This document shows, in pieces, positions 1 through 10,664 of a DNA stretch of 36,013 nt. The stretch is from Verrucomicrobiota bacterium (lineage in GTDB: Bacteria; Verrucomicrobiota; Verrucomicrobiia; Opitutales; UBA2995), in contig JAQBYJ010000057.1 in assembly GCA_027622555.1 (NCBI GenBank), forward strand, positions 1 through 36,013, written 5' to 3'. The position numbers were made by a program, and so were the translations under genes. The notes below the pieces were generated by a model. The model did not search any database and had not been told where the DNA came from. It saw only the letters and a list, made by a program, of their open reading frames with translations. Each line of letters begins with the position of its first letter. Position 1 is the stretch's first letter.

Positions 1-315
1 GTACTGAAAAATGATTCCACAAAGGGATTGTCATTGGGGGTTCGCGGGCGTGCGAACATTTGAGGCATCTGATGGATTTCACACAAGCGTTTGATGAGGG
101 GGAGCCTATGGGGTCGATGTTCATATTTCATATTCATAAAAATTTGAACTATCTCTCTCGGTTGAAAAGTGGATGAAGTAATACAAATAAATCACATCAC
201 TCTACCAAGAACAATCTTAGAAAATTAGTGGAAATGGGAGAAGAAGTATTCGGAGAGAGCACAAATATGAACATTGACCCTGCACGCTCGTTCTTGACCC
301 TGCACGCTTGTTGTA
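1..315. other. Unassigned DNA upstream of NRPS remnant
   Basis: No intact gene is visible. All frames are interrupted by stops at short intervals, and I recognise no domain. A 20-bp tandem repeat occupies its right edge, exactly where the NRPS-like reading frame begins, so this stretch may be rearranged or decayed DNA of the same former locus. That is inference. Confidence 0.4.
274..313. repeat. Two-copy 20-bp tandem repeat
   Basis: TTGACCCTGCACGCTCGTTC at 274-293 is followed directly by TTGACCCTGCACGCTTGTTG at 294-313, with 18 of 20 bases identical. It abuts the 5' edge of the NRPS remnant and may mark a rearrangement junction. Confidence 0.85.
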
Positions 316-700
316 GACTTTCTTTCAGAAAAACTTCCGAATTACCTGATTCCATCCGCGTTCATCAAGCTTTCAGAAATGCCTCTTACCGTGAATGGGA
401 AAATTGACATCCGCGCTCTCCCAGAATCTGAAATCGTTACCACGACTCAGGAACCAGAAAGAGAGTGTTCACCGAACGAATTGGTAGTATATATGGAAGG
501 AGATTCTTAATATTGATAAAATTGGACTGAATGATGACTTTTTCGCCCTTGGCGGTCATTCGCTCATGATCATGCAGATACTTAGTCTGACTAAGAAAAT
601 ATTTGGAATCAACTTATCCTATCGGGATCTTTTCCAATTCTCGACTATAGCAGATTTCGCTTCAGTTGTTGATAAAAACAAAACCCAATCCAAGTCGTAG
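316..700 (+). pseudogene. NRPS remnant: adenylation C-terminus plus carrier domain, frameshifted
   Basis: This is a broken fragment of a nonribosomal peptide synthetase or related adenylating enzyme. Reading from 316, the first part matches the end of an adenylation domain, with an [10 protein letters not shown]-like stretch and an NGKID motif (A10) whose catalytic lysine codon is at 400-402. The frame reaches a stop (TAA) near 508-510. Shifting frame at about 490-500 restores an IWKEIL then DDFFALGGHSL stretch. This is the core of a peptidyl carrier protein, and its phosphopantetheine serine codon is at 560-562. The reading frame ends with TAG at 698-700. Everything upstream of the A10 region is missing, and no start codon or thioesterase is visible. 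Family assignment of the two motifs is firm; the original product is unknown. Confidence 0.8.
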
Positions 701-1047
701 GTTGAATGCCTATTGCAAATTGAAACTCCAGGCAAAACATACTCCTAAATATTCAGGACCATCTATCTTTCCTGAGGGGATGAAGGTGGAATCTTAACCG
801 AAGAGGCACTACAGGATTGTAATCCGTCTGAACCTGGGAAGTAAAAGTTGATTTATATATTTTACGATTGATCCTTTTTGGCTCCCCCGATCAATACCAA
901 TTCGGAGTACTTATAAAAACCACTCTACTGTCGGAGTTCTTATAAACTTCTGGTAATCTAAAAAATAATCCTAGATTCTGGGGCCACTATTGCTGGTCCG
1001 GTCATAAGAGGAGCAGTTAACATCTATTCTTCCTTTTAATCCAAGTT
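701..1047. other. Intergenic stretch before the glycosyltransferase genes
   Basis: No coding sequence is recognisable in 347 bases. The only structure I see is a pair of near-identical 16-mers at 902-917 and 931-946. A promoter for the downstream glycosyltransferase operon probably lies here, but I cannot name convincing -35 and -10 boxes. Confidence 0.4.
902..946. repeat. Imperfect direct repeat upstream of glycosyltransferase operon
   Basis: TCGGAGTACTTATAAA (902-917) recurs as TCGGAGTTCTTATAAA (931-946), with 15 of 16 bases identical and starts 29 bases apart. It lies about 100 bases before the first glycosyltransferase start. It could be a regulator binding pair or a small duplication. 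Confidence 0.6.
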
Positions 1048-2190
1048 ATGCAAAATAAACCTCACATTGCCGTGGTATTTTCCGCATTTATGTCTGGCGG
1101 AGCCGAGACAGTTTGCTTGTGGATTCTAGAAGCACTTAAAAAGGATTACAACCTGAGCCTGGTTACGTTCACTCCTGTAAACTGGAATAAGATCAACGCC
1201 CTCTACGGAACCAATCTAGGGGAGGATTCCGTCAAAACAGTATCCCCGGTTCCGAAGTGGCTCTCCTCGGGCGTAGTCTATTTTTTTAAAAACATTTCGC
1301 AACCTCACCCATGGTTACAACATTTGTTGATGCGCTACTATAAAAAGCATTCCAAAAAGTTCGACTTGGGAATAAGCGCTTACAATGAAATGGATCTTCA
1401 AAAACCGGGAATCCAATATGTCCACGCCCCAAAATATGTGTTGGGTAGGAGACGCCACGAACGAGTATCCGGCTATTCTATTGAGAGAATGAAACAAAAC
1501 CTGACTCTCACCTGCTCCGATTTTGTCGCCAAAAAATACGAAAGATTTCATGGTGAACCGGCCACCGTTGTATTTCCTCCGGTTGACAAAGAATACCCAA
1601 AGGTAGAATGGGAAACAAAAGAGTTTTCATTTATTTCCTGTGGGAGGTTAGCGCCAGAAAAAGAGCCGCATAAGGCCATCGAACTTCTAAAGAGGGTTCG
1701 AAGTAGAGGGCATCCGGTAAAACTGCACATCGTAGGCACTGAGGTGAACAAAGCTTATTTATCCCATCTAAGAGCGCTTCAGAAAGAGAATAAGGAATGG
1801 GTGAGTTTACATGTTAGCCGTCCCAGGAAGGAATTTATACAACTGTTAAGCAATTCCCGCTTTGCTATTCACTTTCGCATCGAAGGGTTTGGAATTACCA
1901 TAGCAGAACTCATGAAGGCAGGTTGTATTCCATTCGTCTATGGTGTTGGCGGACAATTGGAAGTGGTAGGTAAAAATGAAGCCCTCATTTTCAATACCGA
2001 AGAAGAAGCTTTTGAGAAAATCATCTCTGTGTTGGAGGACAGGCAAAAACAGGAATCTCTAAGGGAATACCTAATGCAACAAGCAACCGCATTTGAAACG
2101 GAATCTTTCATGAATCGGATCCGTGAACACGTATTGACTTTCTTTAATGAACCCACTCAGAAGGTTCCGGGAATTTCAAAGACAGCGTAG
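1048..2190 (+). CDS. GT4-family glycosyltransferase
   Basis: This is a GT-B fold, retaining glycosyltransferase that probably transfers a sugar from a nucleotide donor to a growing cell-surface glycan on the cytoplasmic face of the inner membrane. The N-terminal half has an acceptor-side SGGAE loop (residues 17-20). The C-terminal half has GRLAPEK (199-205), which starts the donor-binding Rossmann domain, and EGFGITIAE (279-287), matching the E-x7-E signature of GT4 enzymes. Its 380 residues are normal for the family. No Shine-Dalgarno sequence precedes the ATG. It is followed after 73 bases by a second GT4 gene and then an asparagine synthetase, a common arrangement in capsule or O-antigen loci. 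Donor and acceptor cannot be inferred. Confidence 0.88.
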   Translation: MQNKPHIAVVFSAFMSGGAETVCLWILEALKKDYNLSLVTFTPVNWNKINALYGTNLGEDSVKTVSPVPKWLSSGVVYFFKNISQPHPWLQHLLMRYYKKHSKKFDLGISAYNEMDLQKPGIQYVHAPKYVLGRRRHERVSGYSIERMKQNLTLTCSDFVAKKYERFHGEPATVVFPPVDKEYPKVEWETKEFSFISCGRLAPEKEPHKAIELLKRVRSRGHPVKLHIVGTEVNKAYLSHLRALQKENKEWVSLHVSRPRKEFIQLLSNSRFAIHFRIEGFGITIAELMKAGCIPFVYGVGGQLEVVGKNEALIFNTEEEAFEKIISVLEDRQKQESLREYLMQQATAFETESFMNRIREHVLTFFNEPTQKVPGISKTA

Positions 2191-2263
2191 CAAATGATTT
2201 GCAGTTGTTTAAACCATGTAACAGGATGACTGAAAAGGTACTCATGAAACTCGACCTCAAACA

Positions 2264-3493
2264 ATGCGTATAGCAGTAGTCGTTTTTCAATTTCCCAAGG
2301 TATCTGAAACGTTTGTTCTCAATCAGATATGTGGACTCATACAAGCAGGTCATCAGGTAGAGATTTACGCCTATAAAAAGGGATCTGGCGCTGACCTTTC
2401 CCAGAACGCGGTAACCGGGTTTAAACTCGAAGAACGAACCTTTTATTTTCCAAGACAAAACACAAAGTCTTATCAAAAGGCACTGGCCCTATTGTTTACT
2501 ATCATCACCCGGGGTTATAAAACGCCGATGGCTGTTCTGTGGTTGATCAGGTATTCACTATCACAGATTATTAGAGGTCAAAAACCCGGCATATATAATT
2601 GCGATGCTTTCATTGGGCAGCGACCTTATGACGTAGTTCATTTTCAATTCGGGAACTTGGTACAAGATATGATTGGAATTCGAAAATTCCCTATACTTAA
2701 CGGAAAATGGTTGGTGTCGTTTCGTGGGTATGACATCACCCGGTATTTGAAAGAAAGAGGAAGAAAGGTATTTAACGAAACGTTCCAGGCAGTCGATAGA
2801 GTGTTACCTGTATCAGATAATTTTAAATCCCGATTGATCGACCTCGGATGCGATGAAGAAAAAATCACTGTTCTTCGATCCGGTATCGACATAAATCGAT
2901 TCAAATTTAGAAATGCGCTTCCCCAAAATAATAACCCAGTTCAGCTCCTCAGCTACTGCAGGTTGGTTCAGAAAAAAGGGCTGGAATACGCAGTGCGAGC
3001 AGTCGCAAGACTCGTCGAAGAGGGCTTGCCCATTGTCTATACTATCATTGGAAGCGGACCATTACGGGAAGAAATCGGAGAACTGATCATCAAGCATGGT
3101 AAAGAAAAACACATCCTTCTTCTCGAAGATATGAATCAGGACTTGATTATTGAGAAGCTAAGCGAAACCCATATCTTCTTATGCCCTAGCGTGACTGCAG
3201 ACAATGGCGACGAAGAAGGGATTCCCAATTCCCTAAAAGAAGCGATGGCTGTGGGAGTTCCAGTTATTGCCACTTACCACAGTGGAATCCCTGAATTAGT
3301 AGAAAATGATATTTCCGGCTGCCTGATTAATGAACGGGATGAGTTGGCCCTCGCTGAGAAAATAAAGGAACTTATGGGTTCTTCTCAAAAACAACTTCAA
3401 TTGGGTCGTTGCGGAAGGCAAAAGATCGAGCAAGAGTACAACATTGAAAAATGGAATGCAGAGCTCCTCAAACTATATCGTAACCATCATTAA
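2264..3493 (+). CDS. GT4-family glycosyltransferase, WcaL/AmsK-like
   Basis: This protein resembles the colanic-acid/exopolysaccharide glycosyltransferases of the WcaL/AmsK type. The N-terminus reads as a typical VSETFVLNQI segment (13-22) with GH at 29-30. The donor domain begins around residue 226 with YCRLVQKKGLEYA (231-243). The EGIPNSLKEAMAVG signature (318-331) gives the E-x7-E pair E318 and E326. Its 409 residues match the family. It ends six bases before asnB, so the two are almost certainly co-transcribed. The role in extracellular or surface polysaccharide assembly is inferred from family and neighbours; sugar specificity is unknown. Confidence 0.88.
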   Translation: MRIAVVVFQFPKVSETFVLNQICGLIQAGHQVEIYAYKKGSGADLSQNAVTGFKLEERTFYFPRQNTKSYQKALALLFTIITRGYKTPMAVLWLIRYSLSQIIRGQKPGIYNCDAFIGQRPYDVVHFQFGNLVQDMIGIRKFPILNGKWLVSFRGYDITRYLKERGRKVFNETFQAVDRVLPVSDNFKSRLIDLGCDEEKITVLRSGIDINRFKFRNALPQNNNPVQLLSYCRLVQKKGLEYAVRAVARLVEEGLPIVYTIIGSGPLREEIGELIIKHGKEKHILLLEDMNQDLIIEKLSETHIFLCPSVTADNGDEEGIPNSLKEAMAVGVPVIATYHSGIPELVENDISGCLINERDELALAEKIKELMGSSQKQLQLGRCGRQKIEQEYNIEKWNAELLKLYRNHH

Positions 3494-3499
3494 GCCCTA

Positions 3500-5344
3500 A
3501 TGTGTGGTATTGCAGGCGAATTTAGTTTTAAGCAGGCCCCCAGTGACGCTGACTGGAACCATTTGGGTCAATTAATGGATCGTCGCGGTCCTGATGGTAA
3601 GGGGCGATGGGATGATCCAGGTTTTGCTACTTTTATCTTTAGAAGATTGGCTATTTTGGATTTGAGTGAGAAGGGGAATCAACCCATGACAACCAGGGAT
3701 GGCCGGCACGTCATAGTGTACAATGGCGAACTCTATAATTTCCAGAAACTCCGAGAGGAACTCATCGCAAAAGGAGAGGTATTTTTTTCAGGCAGTGACA
3801 CGGAGGTCGTACTAAAATCTTTGGTGACTTGGGGAAAAGAAGCGTTCCACAAATTCAACGGAATGTTTGCTTTGGCATTTTATGACCGCCTCGAAAAGAA
3901 GCTACTTCTTGCCCGCGACCATGCGGGGATGAAACCTCTATATTTCCTTACAAATACCAAAGGCATATTCTTTGCGTCCCAGTATGATCAAGTGTTGGCA
4001 CACCCTTGGAGTAAATCGTGTACAGTCTCTGCTGAAGCTTTGAGGCTCTATATGAGCCTTGCGTATATTCCTGCTCCCTATGCTATTTTGAACGATTCGC
4101 AGATGATTGAACCTGGGAGTTGGGTAGAAATTGATCACACGGGACGAATTGAAACAAAGAAGTGGTATTCATTTCCAATTCCAAACGAAGAAGGAAATCC
4201 TAATTTTGAGGAAGCACTAACCGAACTAGATGAGGCGCTTAATAGTGCAGTTAAGAGACATCTTATTAGTGATGTTCCCGTGGCAGCATTCTTGTCTGGA
4301 GGAATTGATTCTCCCATGATCGCTTCCACCATCAGAAATATAACAAAAGGTGTCGTTCAAACTTTTACGATGGGGACAGACTCCCCACAATCAGATGAAT
4401 CAGCCGATGCCATGCGGTACGCCGAGAGTCTGGGACTCAATCAAAGCATATATAAAATTACGACAGAAGACTCTATCCATCTTCTCGACGACGTGATTGA
4501 TTCCTGCGGAGAACCCTTTGGAGATATTTCCATGTTTCCTTCACTCGCCATTTCCAATTTTGTTAGCAATGACTACAAGGTAGTATTGTCAGGGGATGGT
4601 GGTGATGAACTATTCTGGGGCTATCCTGAACGGGCCAATAAAATCATGAGATTGTGTGAATACTACAGATGCCCATTTGCTTTAAGATACCTTTACAAAC
4701 GACTGGTAGGAAACCTGGGGGATCAAACAAAGTTTACACCCTCTACCCAAAGAACTTTAGGAGATACCTTTCGTTCGGTACACAGTCATTTATCCGAGTA
4801 TTGGTTGAATAACATATTTATAGATTTTCCGAAGTGGCCATCTGGTTATAGCGCATTCAAATACGGTGGATGGAAAAAAACACCGAGCGCCAATTTCATT
4901 AAAAAATGTGAATTTGAAAGCCACCTTCCTATGGTGCTCTTAAAAATGGATCGGGCTTCGATGCACCACTCACTCGAAAATCGGATACCGTTTTTGGATA
5001 GGGAAGTTATTACAGCTGCCTCAAAATTTAGTTGGGAGGCTTGCCTGGATCTTGATACTATGACCGGGAAAATTCCGTTACGAAAACTGCTTAAAAGAAG
5101 AACCAATTTTCAATCCACAAAAAAAAAGGGATTTGGAGTGCCTATGGACGATTGGCTCAGAACAAGTCTTCGGCCCTTGTTCGAAGAGCTTGTATTAAGC
5201 AGAGATAATATTCTCGGATTGGAAATCAGTAAACCTCAGATGAAGGCCCTTTTTAGTGAACATTGTGAAAGAAAGGCCGATCACTCATGGGGGTTATGGC
5301 CTCTTTTGAGTCTAACTATCTGGGAAAAGAAATTTCTAAGCTAG
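3500..5344 (+). CDS. asnB: Asparagine synthetase (glutamine-hydrolysing)
   Basis: This protein is the class II glutamine amidotransferase/asparagine synthetase that makes an amide from an acyl-AMP intermediate and glutamine-derived ammonia. The mature N-terminal nucleophile is Cys2 (MCGIAG), RRGPDGKG follows near residue 28, and the synthetase domain has the ATP-pyrophosphatase P-loop SGGIDS at 266-271 and SGDGGDELFWGY near 364. Its 614 residues are normal for the AsnB type. It starts six bases after a glycosyltransferase gene. In such settings AsnB-like enzymes often amidate sugar acids of surface glycans instead of supplying asparagine. I cannot tell which applies here, because both use the same fold. 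Confidence 0.93.
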   Translation: MCGIAGEFSFKQAPSDADWNHLGQLMDRRGPDGKGRWDDPGFATFIFRRLAILDLSEKGNQPMTTRDGRHVIVYNGELYNFQKLREELIAKGEVFFSGSDTEVVLKSLVTWGKEAFHKFNGMFALAFYDRLEKKLLLARDHAGMKPLYFLTNTKGIFFASQYDQVLAHPWSKSCTVSAEALRLYMSLAYIPAPYAILNDSQMIEPGSWVEIDHTGRIETKKWYSFPIPNEEGNPNFEEALTELDEALNSAVKRHLISDVPVAAFLSGGIDSPMIASTIRNITKGVVQTFTMGTDSPQSDESADAMRYAESLGLNQSIYKITTEDSIHLLDDVIDSCGEPFGDISMFPSLAISNFVSNDYKVVLSGDGGDELFWGYPERANKIMRLCEYYRCPFALRYLYKRLVGNLGDQTKFTPSTQRTLGDTFRSVHSHLSEYWLNNIFIDFPKWPSGYSAFKYGGWKKTPSANFIKKCEFESHLPMVLLKMDRASMHHSLENRIPFLDREVITAASKFSWEACLDLDTMTGKIPLRKLLKRRTNFQSTKKKGFGVPMDDWLRTSLRPLFEELVLSRDNILGLEISKPQMKALFSEHCERKADHSWGLWPLLSLTIWEKKFLS

Positions 5345-5519
5345 TTCTGCTCCTTACTTTCTCCTCGGGAACAACCACCGACAATCTGATTGAGACTCGC
5401 GGAATAGCCCATTTGCAACTGTTCGAGGAGCTGGCCGTTGCACGATTTGGCCAAGAGATTTTCAGCTCTAAGGTACTAAAAGAGATTCCCTTTTTCACCA
5501 AACTTCCTTTGCTAGCGAA

Positions 5520-5924
5520 ATGGCCAAAGGACTCGAGACACACCGTGAAAGGCAGAACCAGCTTTCTCTGCTAGGAAAAGACTTAACCAGACGGTCCCGG
5601 GCAAAGTGTGAATTGTGCACGGAGTCAGGTGTTCCTCTATCCATCTTTGAAGTTCCGCCAGCGCCAAAAGAACCGGCATTGGATCAGGTTCTACATTTGT
5701 GCGATGTCTGCAGCTCACAGCTAGAAAAACCAAAATCCATTCAGCCTGGCCACTGGCGCATATTGTCGGAAACAATATGGTCCGAAATCCCCGCTGCGCA
5801 GGTGATGTCGGTAAGAGTCCTGAAGCATCTGGCAAAAAATGAATCCTGGGCGCAGGAAATTCTGGAAGATGCCTTCCTGGAAGAGGAAGTTGAAGAATGG
5901 GTCGCAAAAGAAGCTCTCAGCTAA
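5520..5924 (+). CDS. PhnA-like zinc-ribbon protein, short form
   Basis: This protein resembles the N-terminal part of bacterial PhnA-domain proteins. It has RSRAKCELC around residues 25-33, giving C30/C33, and CDVC at 61-64, giving C61/C64, which together form a probable four-cysteine zinc ribbon. A conserved block around GHWRILSETIWSEIPAAQV (77-95) follows. Its 134 residues are shorter than the roughly 190-residue form I know, which carries an extra C-terminal beta domain. That domain is absent here, and the reading frame stops cleanly. Despite the name, family members have no established role in phosphonate use. It lies 175 bases after asnB and 6 bases before the next gene. Confidence 0.75.
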   Translation: MAKGLETHRERQNQLSLLGKDLTRRSRAKCELCTESGVPLSIFEVPPAPKEPALDQVLHLCDVCSSQLEKPKSIQPGHWRILSETIWSEIPAAQVMSVRVLKHLAKNESWAQEILEDAFLEEEVEEWVAKEALS

Positions 5925-5930
5925 ACCGCG

Positions 5931-6830
5931 ATGCCAAAAATAATTGATGCCCCAGGAATTCTCTCTATTGAGAAATGGACAGCTTTAGAGGCGGCCCATA
6001 GTTCGCGAATTCAACCTTGGGTGGATGCATTTCACGAAAGACGGAAGAGAGGCGAAATGCATCCGGTTCACGATTTTCTGTTCGACTACTACCAGTGTAA
6101 ACGTCGACTCATTACCGAATGGCATCCTCCCACTGGAGTGGTCCTGGAAGGAGAACAGGCTAGAAAGTTATTGAAAGAGGCCGTGTACTCCGAGGACCAT
6201 CGAGGTGTTTTCATTGATCCATCCAAACTGACAGAAAACGTCGTTTCACGGATGAAGTGGATTATCCAGTTACTTGAAAATGCTCAGACCAGAAGGAGCC
6301 AACTCCATTGTTACGGTCTGCACGAATGGGCCATGGTTTATAAGGGAACCTGTATTCGCCATGAAGCTACTCCTCTCCGCCTAAGCCCGGAAGAGATCGA
6401 ACATGTAATTGAAACACAAACCATTCGATGCACCCACCATGATGCCTTCCGCTTTTTTACCGAAGCTGCTCAACCGCTAAACCAAATTCAACCCCGTCGG
6501 GACAATCGATCCGAGCATGAACAATTTGGCTGTGTACATTTCAACATGGATCTCTTCAAGTGGTGCTATAAATTGAATCCCTGGATCAGCAGTGAGTTGA
6601 CACTTGACTGCTTTTTCCTGGCGGTCGAAGCGAGGGAACTGGATATGAGAGCAAGCCCTTACGATTTGAAGGAATTCGGATATGAACCCATTAAAATCGA
6701 AACACCTGAGGGGCGCGAAGCATACCAACTGTTACAAAAGCAAATCGGAGAATTAGGCCGACAATTTGCTGCAAAATTTTTGAAAGAATGTTGTAAGCTC
6801 ACGCTTCCTATGGATTACTTAAGTCAATAA
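5931..6830 (+). CDS. Conserved protein, often labelled '3-methyladenine DNA glycosylase'
   Basis: This is a 299-residue soluble protein of a conserved bacterial family whose members, as I remember them, are often labelled 3-methyladenine DNA glycosylase without clear experimental support. Recognisable family blocks are HPVHDFLFDYY (residues 43-53), CYGLHEWAMVYKG, RCTHHDAFRFFT, and the C-terminal ELDMRASPYDL and GYEPIKIETPEGR. The many invariant His, Asp and Glu residues suggest an enzyme, but no helix-hairpin-helix glycosylase motif is visible, so I do not endorse the DNA repair label. It follows the PhnA-like gene after 6 bases and is probably co-transcribed with it. Confidence 0.75.
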   Translation: MPKIIDAPGILSIEKWTALEAAHSSRIQPWVDAFHERRKRGEMHPVHDFLFDYYQCKRRLITEWHPPTGVVLEGEQARKLLKEAVYSEDHRGVFIDPSKLTENVVSRMKWIIQLLENAQTRRSQLHCYGLHEWAMVYKGTCIRHEATPLRLSPEEIEHVIETQTIRCTHHDAFRFFTEAAQPLNQIQPRRDNRSEHEQFGCVHFNMDLFKWCYKLNPWISSELTLDCFFLAVEARELDMRASPYDLKEFGYEPIKIETPEGREAYQLLQKQIGELGRQFAAKFLKECCKLTLPMDYLSQ

Positions 6831-6858
6831 CTTCTATCAACCCCAATTTATTGATACG

Positions 6859-7707
6859 ATGAAACACACATCATTACCTACGACATTAGCTGCCAGTGCC
6901 CTCGGAATTTTCACGTTTTGTTTCATGAGTTGCGAGGCTCTAAAATCCGAGTTGGGGAAATGGATCGACCAGGTCGACGCCCACCTTTCTCAAAATGAAG
7001 GCGGCCAGTTAATGGCTGAAGCGATTGAGGCTCATGGTGGATTGAAACATTGGCTAAAGAACGAAGTTTTGGAATTTCGTTGGATTTACCACATGAATGA
7101 TCGCGGTCCGGATGTGAAGACCAACACCCTGCAAAGGGTAGATACAAGTTCTTTCAAAGCAGTGCACGAAATGCCCGATTCAGACATACGGTTCGGCTGG
7201 ACTGGAACAGAAGCTTGGCTTCACCCTGCCGATGCTCCTGCTCAACGATTGAATCCACGTTTCTGGGCCCTTACCCCTTATTACTTTATCGGGATCCCTT
7301 TCGTATTTGCGGACATAAACGCAAACTATGAAAAATTGCCTGACAATTTTGAGTTTGAAGGCACGACCTATCAACAGGTCAAAGTCACCTTTAACCCTGG
7401 AACAGGGGATGCACCGGACGATTACTACATCGTTCTTATTAACCCTGAAACCAAAATGGTTGGGGGCGCCCGTTATATTGTAACAAGTCCCATCGTTGCA
7501 CGGAATGGCCCGGGACCAGAAAAACTGATTACCCTTGAAGCATTTACTAAACTGGGAGGCGTTTCCTTACCAACAAAACATCGGTCCTTCACCATGAACG
7601 GGAATACGCTGGGTGAACATATCCGCGACGCAGATGCGCTGGAATACAAGTGGTTAAAAAGAGCTGAAGTTGATTTTGAAGCCCCGGAAGACTCAACAAG
7701 GATGTAG
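6859..7707 (+). CDS. Lipoprotein of unknown function
   Basis: The N-terminus is a lipoprotein signal peptide with a hydrophobic core over residues 8-20 and a lipobox FMSC, placing the lipidated cysteine at residue 25. The mature part of about 258 residues lacks membrane segments. It contains an AIEAHGGLKHW motif (residues 55-65) that I associate with lipoprotein carrier-like (LolA/DUF6503-type) beta proteins thought to bind hydrophobic ligands. It is therefore probably a periplasmic-facing envelope lipoprotein. The gene follows the preceding one by 28 bases. No ligand or partner can be named, and the LolA-like fold is an inference from the pattern only. Confidence 0.7.
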   Translation: MKHTSLPTTLAASALGIFTFCFMSCEALKSELGKWIDQVDAHLSQNEGGQLMAEAIEAHGGLKHWLKNEVLEFRWIYHMNDRGPDVKTNTLQRVDTSSFKAVHEMPDSDIRFGWTGTEAWLHPADAPAQRLNPRFWALTPYYFIGIPFVFADINANYEKLPDNFEFEGTTYQQVKVTFNPGTGDAPDDYYIVLINPETKMVGGARYIVTSPIVARNGPGPEKLITLEAFTKLGGVSLPTKHRSFTMNGNTLGEHIRDADALEYKWLKRAEVDFEAPEDSTRM

Positions 7708-7781
7708 GCTTCCAAAAGCTCGACTATCAAAGTAGTGGAAATCCTTCTTTCCAAACAGTCCGGATTTTTTAAACTGCCTGT

Positions 7782-8462
7782 ATGAGTAAAAAGATTGTCG
7801 TTACAGGAGCCACGCGAGGATTGGGTCGAGCACTGGTGGAGGGATTTATTAAGGGGGGCAATCAAGTGTTTGGCTGCGGCAGATCTGAGAAAGGCGTGAA
7901 TGAACTTCAGAGCCGTTTTTCCGATCACATTTTTAACCAAGTGGATGTTAGCAATTTCAAGGAGGTTGAACGATGGGCAAAGAGCATTGAGAAGGAATTT
8001 GGCGCACCCGATATCTTAATAAACAACGCGGGCATCATAAATTCAAATGCCCCACTTTGGGAGCTGGATGTTGAAGAAGTGAGAATGATATTTGATGTGA
8101 ATATTCAGGGAGTATTCCATTGTATCAGAGCTTTCCTGCCCGCCATGATTGATAAAGAATCAGGGATCGTCATTAATCTCAGTTCCGGATGGGGCCGAAG
8201 TACATCGCCCGAAGTAGCACCTTACTGTGCATCCAAATGGGCGATTGAAGGTCTGAGCAAATCTTTGGCTCAGGAGCTTCCTCGTGGTATGGCCTCCATT
8301 CCTTTAAATCCTGGAGTAATCAATACCGAGATGCTCCAGAGTTGCTTTGGTCCAAGCGCCGATAGTTTTCCGGACGCAAAAGAATGGGCTGAAAAAGCGG
8401 TTCCCTATATTCTAGCTATATCACCAGGGGACAACGGCCAGTCTCTGACAGTCCCTCAATAA
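7782..8462 (+). CDS. Short-chain dehydrogenase/reductase
   Basis: This is a classical SDR oxidoreductase with a single Rossmann domain. The cofactor loop TGATRGLG is at 8-15, the structural NNAG motif at 81-84, the catalytic serine in NLSSG (S134 or S135), and the YxxxK pair is Y148/K152. The post-catalytic NPGVINTEM loop follows at 176-184. The residue after strand two is not an obvious acidic NAD selector, and R34 could favour NADP. Its 226 residues are slightly short but complete. The substrate is unknown. The gene ends 17 bases before a strong terminator hairpin shared with the convergent groEL gene. Confidence 0.9.
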   Translation: MSKKIVVTGATRGLGRALVEGFIKGGNQVFGCGRSEKGVNELQSRFSDHIFNQVDVSNFKEVERWAKSIEKEFGAPDILINNAGIINSNAPLWELDVEEVRMIFDVNIQGVFHCIRAFLPAMIDKESGIVINLSSGWGRSTSPEVAPYCASKWAIEGLSKSLAQELPRGMASIPLNPGVINTEMLQSCFGPSADSFPDAKEWAEKAVPYILAISPGDNGQSLTVPQ

Positions 8463-8479
8463 AACCTTATCTTTGGTAC

Positions 8480-8513
8480 AAAAAAAGGTCCCTCCCGAAG
8501 GAAGGACCTTTTT
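8480..8513. terminator. Bidirectional rho-independent terminator
   Basis: An A-tract precedes GGTCCCTCC, the loop CGAA and GGAAGGACC, followed by a T-tract. The nine-base stem has one mismatch. A- and T-runs on both sides let it end both the SDR transcript (plus strand) and the groES-groEL transcript (minus strand). Confidence 0.88.
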
Positions 8514-8537
8514 GAAATAAGTGTTTTGGTGATTCGA

Positions 8538-10172
<1,635 letters not shown>

Positions 10173-10198
10173 CTAAGTGTTTTAAATGTGAAGGTTAA

Positions 10199-10489
10199 TT
10201 ATTCAACGATTCCGAGTATGTCGTCTTCATCCACCAGGATGTAGTCTACATCTCCCAACTTGACGTCAGTGCCGCCATACTTGCTGGTAAGAACACGGTC
10301 GCCAACGGCAACTGAGAACTCATGGACTTTGCCATCATCGTCTTTTTTCCCAGCTCCGAGTGCTACGACTACGGCTTCCTGGGGCTTTTCCTTGGCAGAA
10401 TCAGGAATAATAATTCCGCCTTTTACTTGTTCATCTTCTTCCACACGTTGGAGAAGTACTCGATTTCCGAGAGGTTTGATCTGACTCAT
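10199..10489 (-). CDS. groES: Co-chaperonin GroES (10 kDa)
   Basis: This protein is the 10-kDa lid of the GroEL chamber. The 96-residue sequence shows the conserved start [13 protein letters not shown], the mobile-loop region [15 protein letters not shown] (residues 24-38), which contacts GroEL, and the closing [24 protein letters not shown] block. It heads the two-gene groES-groEL operon on the minus strand. Its ATG lies about 275 bases from the divergently transcribed Cdd1-like gene, so the promoters of both units must lie in that gap. Confidence 0.99.
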   Translation of the reverse strand: MSQIKPLGNRVLLQRVEEDEQVKGGIIIPDSAKEKPQEAVVVALGAGKKDDDGKVHEFSVAVGDRVLTSKYGGTDVKLGDVDYILVDEDDILGIVE

Positions 10490-10664
10490 TACAGTTCTGA
10501 TATAGGGTTTAGTTAATTTAAAAGTGCGAATTTAATAAGATTGGGAAGTTAGCAATGGAGGTGCCATGAGACTAACTTTTTACACAAGCCACTTATAACG
10601 AAGCCTTTAATTGTATTTGGCTCAATGAGGCGAGGATGAATCCGCATAAAACCTTGGCACAATC

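Noticed and set aside
5287-5574. Open frame bridging asnB and the PhnA-like gene
   Set aside because: It overlaps both genes in another frame, has no recognisable family and no good start after asnB.
10490-10620. CIRCE-like element upstream of groES
   Set aside because: AAGTGCGAA and TTAGCAATG resemble CIRCE half-sites but are in the wrong order and spacing.
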